Below are positions 63,570 to 64,000 of a DNA stretch of 64,000 bases, piece by piece. Under the pieces are notes generated by a model. It did no database searches. It was given only the letters and a program-made list of their open reading frames with translations, and was not told the DNA's origin. The position numbers were made by a program, and so were the translations under genes. Numbering within the stretch: the first letter of the stretch is position 1; each line of letters starts with the position of its first letter. The stretch spans positions 28,408-92,407 of the forward strand of contig JAHPZJ010000025.1 of assembly GCA_019058245.1 (NCBI GenBank), in the 5' to 3' direction. The DNA comes from Promethearchaeota archaeon. GTDB lineage: Archaea > Asgardarchaeota > Lokiarchaeia > Sigyniarchaeales > SOKP01.

Positions 63570-64000
63570 TTGGAATTAATTTGTGGGATAGACGAGGCTG
63601 GTAGAATTTAATTCGCTTCGAATTTTATATTAAAAGGCTCTGTCTTAGGTCCTATGGTTATATGTGGTATTTGTTTTATTAAATCAAATTTAGATTTCCT
63701 TTCAGAAATAGGAGTTAAAGATTCAAAAAAGTTATCTCCTCAAAAGAGAAAAAGTTTAGCGGAAATTTTGAAAAGAAACTGTTATTCATATAATATTATT
63801 GAGATAAGCGCTCTTGAAATTGATGCGAGGGAAATTAAAAAAATTTCATTGAATCGACTAGAAGAATTAAAAATGGCAGAAATTATAAACAAATTAAAAC
63901 CTGATACGATATATATTGATGCTGCTGATGTTAATGAAGAGAGATTTGGAGTTTCTATTAAAAATCTATTAAATTATAAACCTAAAAACATCATCTCTAA
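63570..64000 (+). CDS. rnhB: RNase HII, interrupted by a 30-nt insertion with stop; cut by window edge
   Basis: Removes RNA from RNA-DNA hybrids. From TTG 63570 (with GAGG 5 nt upstream, overlapping the end of the regulator gene) it reads MELICGIDEAGR. Then 30 nt containing TAA intervene, and the frame resumes GSVLGPMVICGICF, SEIGVKDSKKLSPQKRKS and TIYIDAADVNEERFG. Joined, GIDEAGR|GSVLGP is the RNase HII active-site signature GxDEAGRGxxxGP. The rest of the gene lies outside the window. Confidence 0.88.
63606..63635 (+). other. 30-nt intron-like insertion in rnhB
   Basis: Inserted exactly between AGA (Arg) and GGC (Gly) of the DEAGRG active-site motif; one-base shift is possible. It holds a perfect hairpin AATTCG-CTT-CGAATT and an in-frame TAA. 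Removing it restores the motif. Size and hairpin match the elf1 insertion and the tRNA introns. Confidence 0.72.

Noticed and set aside
63606-63635. Insertion in rnhB as an extra in-frame loop of the protein
   Set aside because: It contains TAA in frame and would split the active-site DEAGRG motif.
1-64000. CRISPR arrays, rRNA genes, prophage or an integrase-bearing island
   Set aside because: No regularly spaced repeats, no rRNA-like conserved stretches and no integrase or phage structural genes seen.

Overview
The window is AT-rich archaeal chromosome that looks like an Asgard archaeon (Promethearchaeota, most like Lokiarchaeia). The information-processing genes are archaeal: an unsplit RNA polymerase B subunit with subunit H, TFE, MBF1, Elf1, PolD DP1 and DP2, Orc1/Cdc6, Pelota, Cbf5, an Sm-like protein and PAN. 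Eukaryote-like elements point to Asgard specifically: a Roadblock domain fused to a Rab-like GTPase, a longin-like protein, a WH2-like small protein, a polyproline protein beside a BAR-like helical protein, and AN1 zinc fingers fused to membrane proteases. TTG starts are common.

Layout. 1-12.9 kb: PAN (cut by the edge), MBF1, a molybdopterin oxidoreductase, TFE, rpoH-rpoB, an RsmC-like methylase, Cbf5 and a crotonase. 13.5-17 kb: three intron-bearing tRNA genes (Lys, Thr, Leu), ThiL and the Roadblock-GTPase. 17.1-25.8 kb: DP2, DP1 and Orc1/Cdc6, then CarS. 25.8-31.6 kb: a NusA-like KH protein, archease and RtcB tail to tail, a longin-like protein, a DUF996-like membrane protein and HisG. 31.6-35.5 kb: a ribbon-helix-helix regulator with a repeated operator-like site, degraded small ORFs and a wHTH-TPR protein. 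35.5-44.8 kb: CutA, a nucleotidyltransferase/radical SAM/GNAT run, a WH2-like peptide, Pelota, a COG2100 radical SAM protein and BAR-like, polyproline and large helical proteins. 45.6-54.5 kb: a compact eight-gene run of unfamiliar proteins with one AAA+ ATPase, an SMC-head-like coiled coil and a MAGE/Nse3-like (KITE) winged-helix protein. 54.5-64 kb: Sm-like protein, lone TnpB, HypB, two AN1-finger membrane proteins (an apparently dead rhomboid and an active-looking site-2 protease), SAM synthetase, two HTH regulators and the start of RNase HII.

Two things stand out. First, short insertions of about 29-33 nt, each with an internal hairpin, interrupt the tRNA genes at non-canonical sites and also two protein genes: elf1 (31 nt, inside the CPxCG zinc motif) and RNase HII (30 nt with a stop, inside GIDEAGRGxVxGP). 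Removing them restores the conserved motifs exactly. This suggests endonuclease-type introns in mRNAs as well as tRNAs; the exon ligase RtcB and its activator archease are in the same window. tRNA-Leu(GAG) appears to hold three introns. Second, the 45.6-54.5 kb operon looks like an undescribed Asgard machine joining an AAA+ motor to SMC/KITE-like parts. All calls come from reading the sequence; no searches or folding programs were run.
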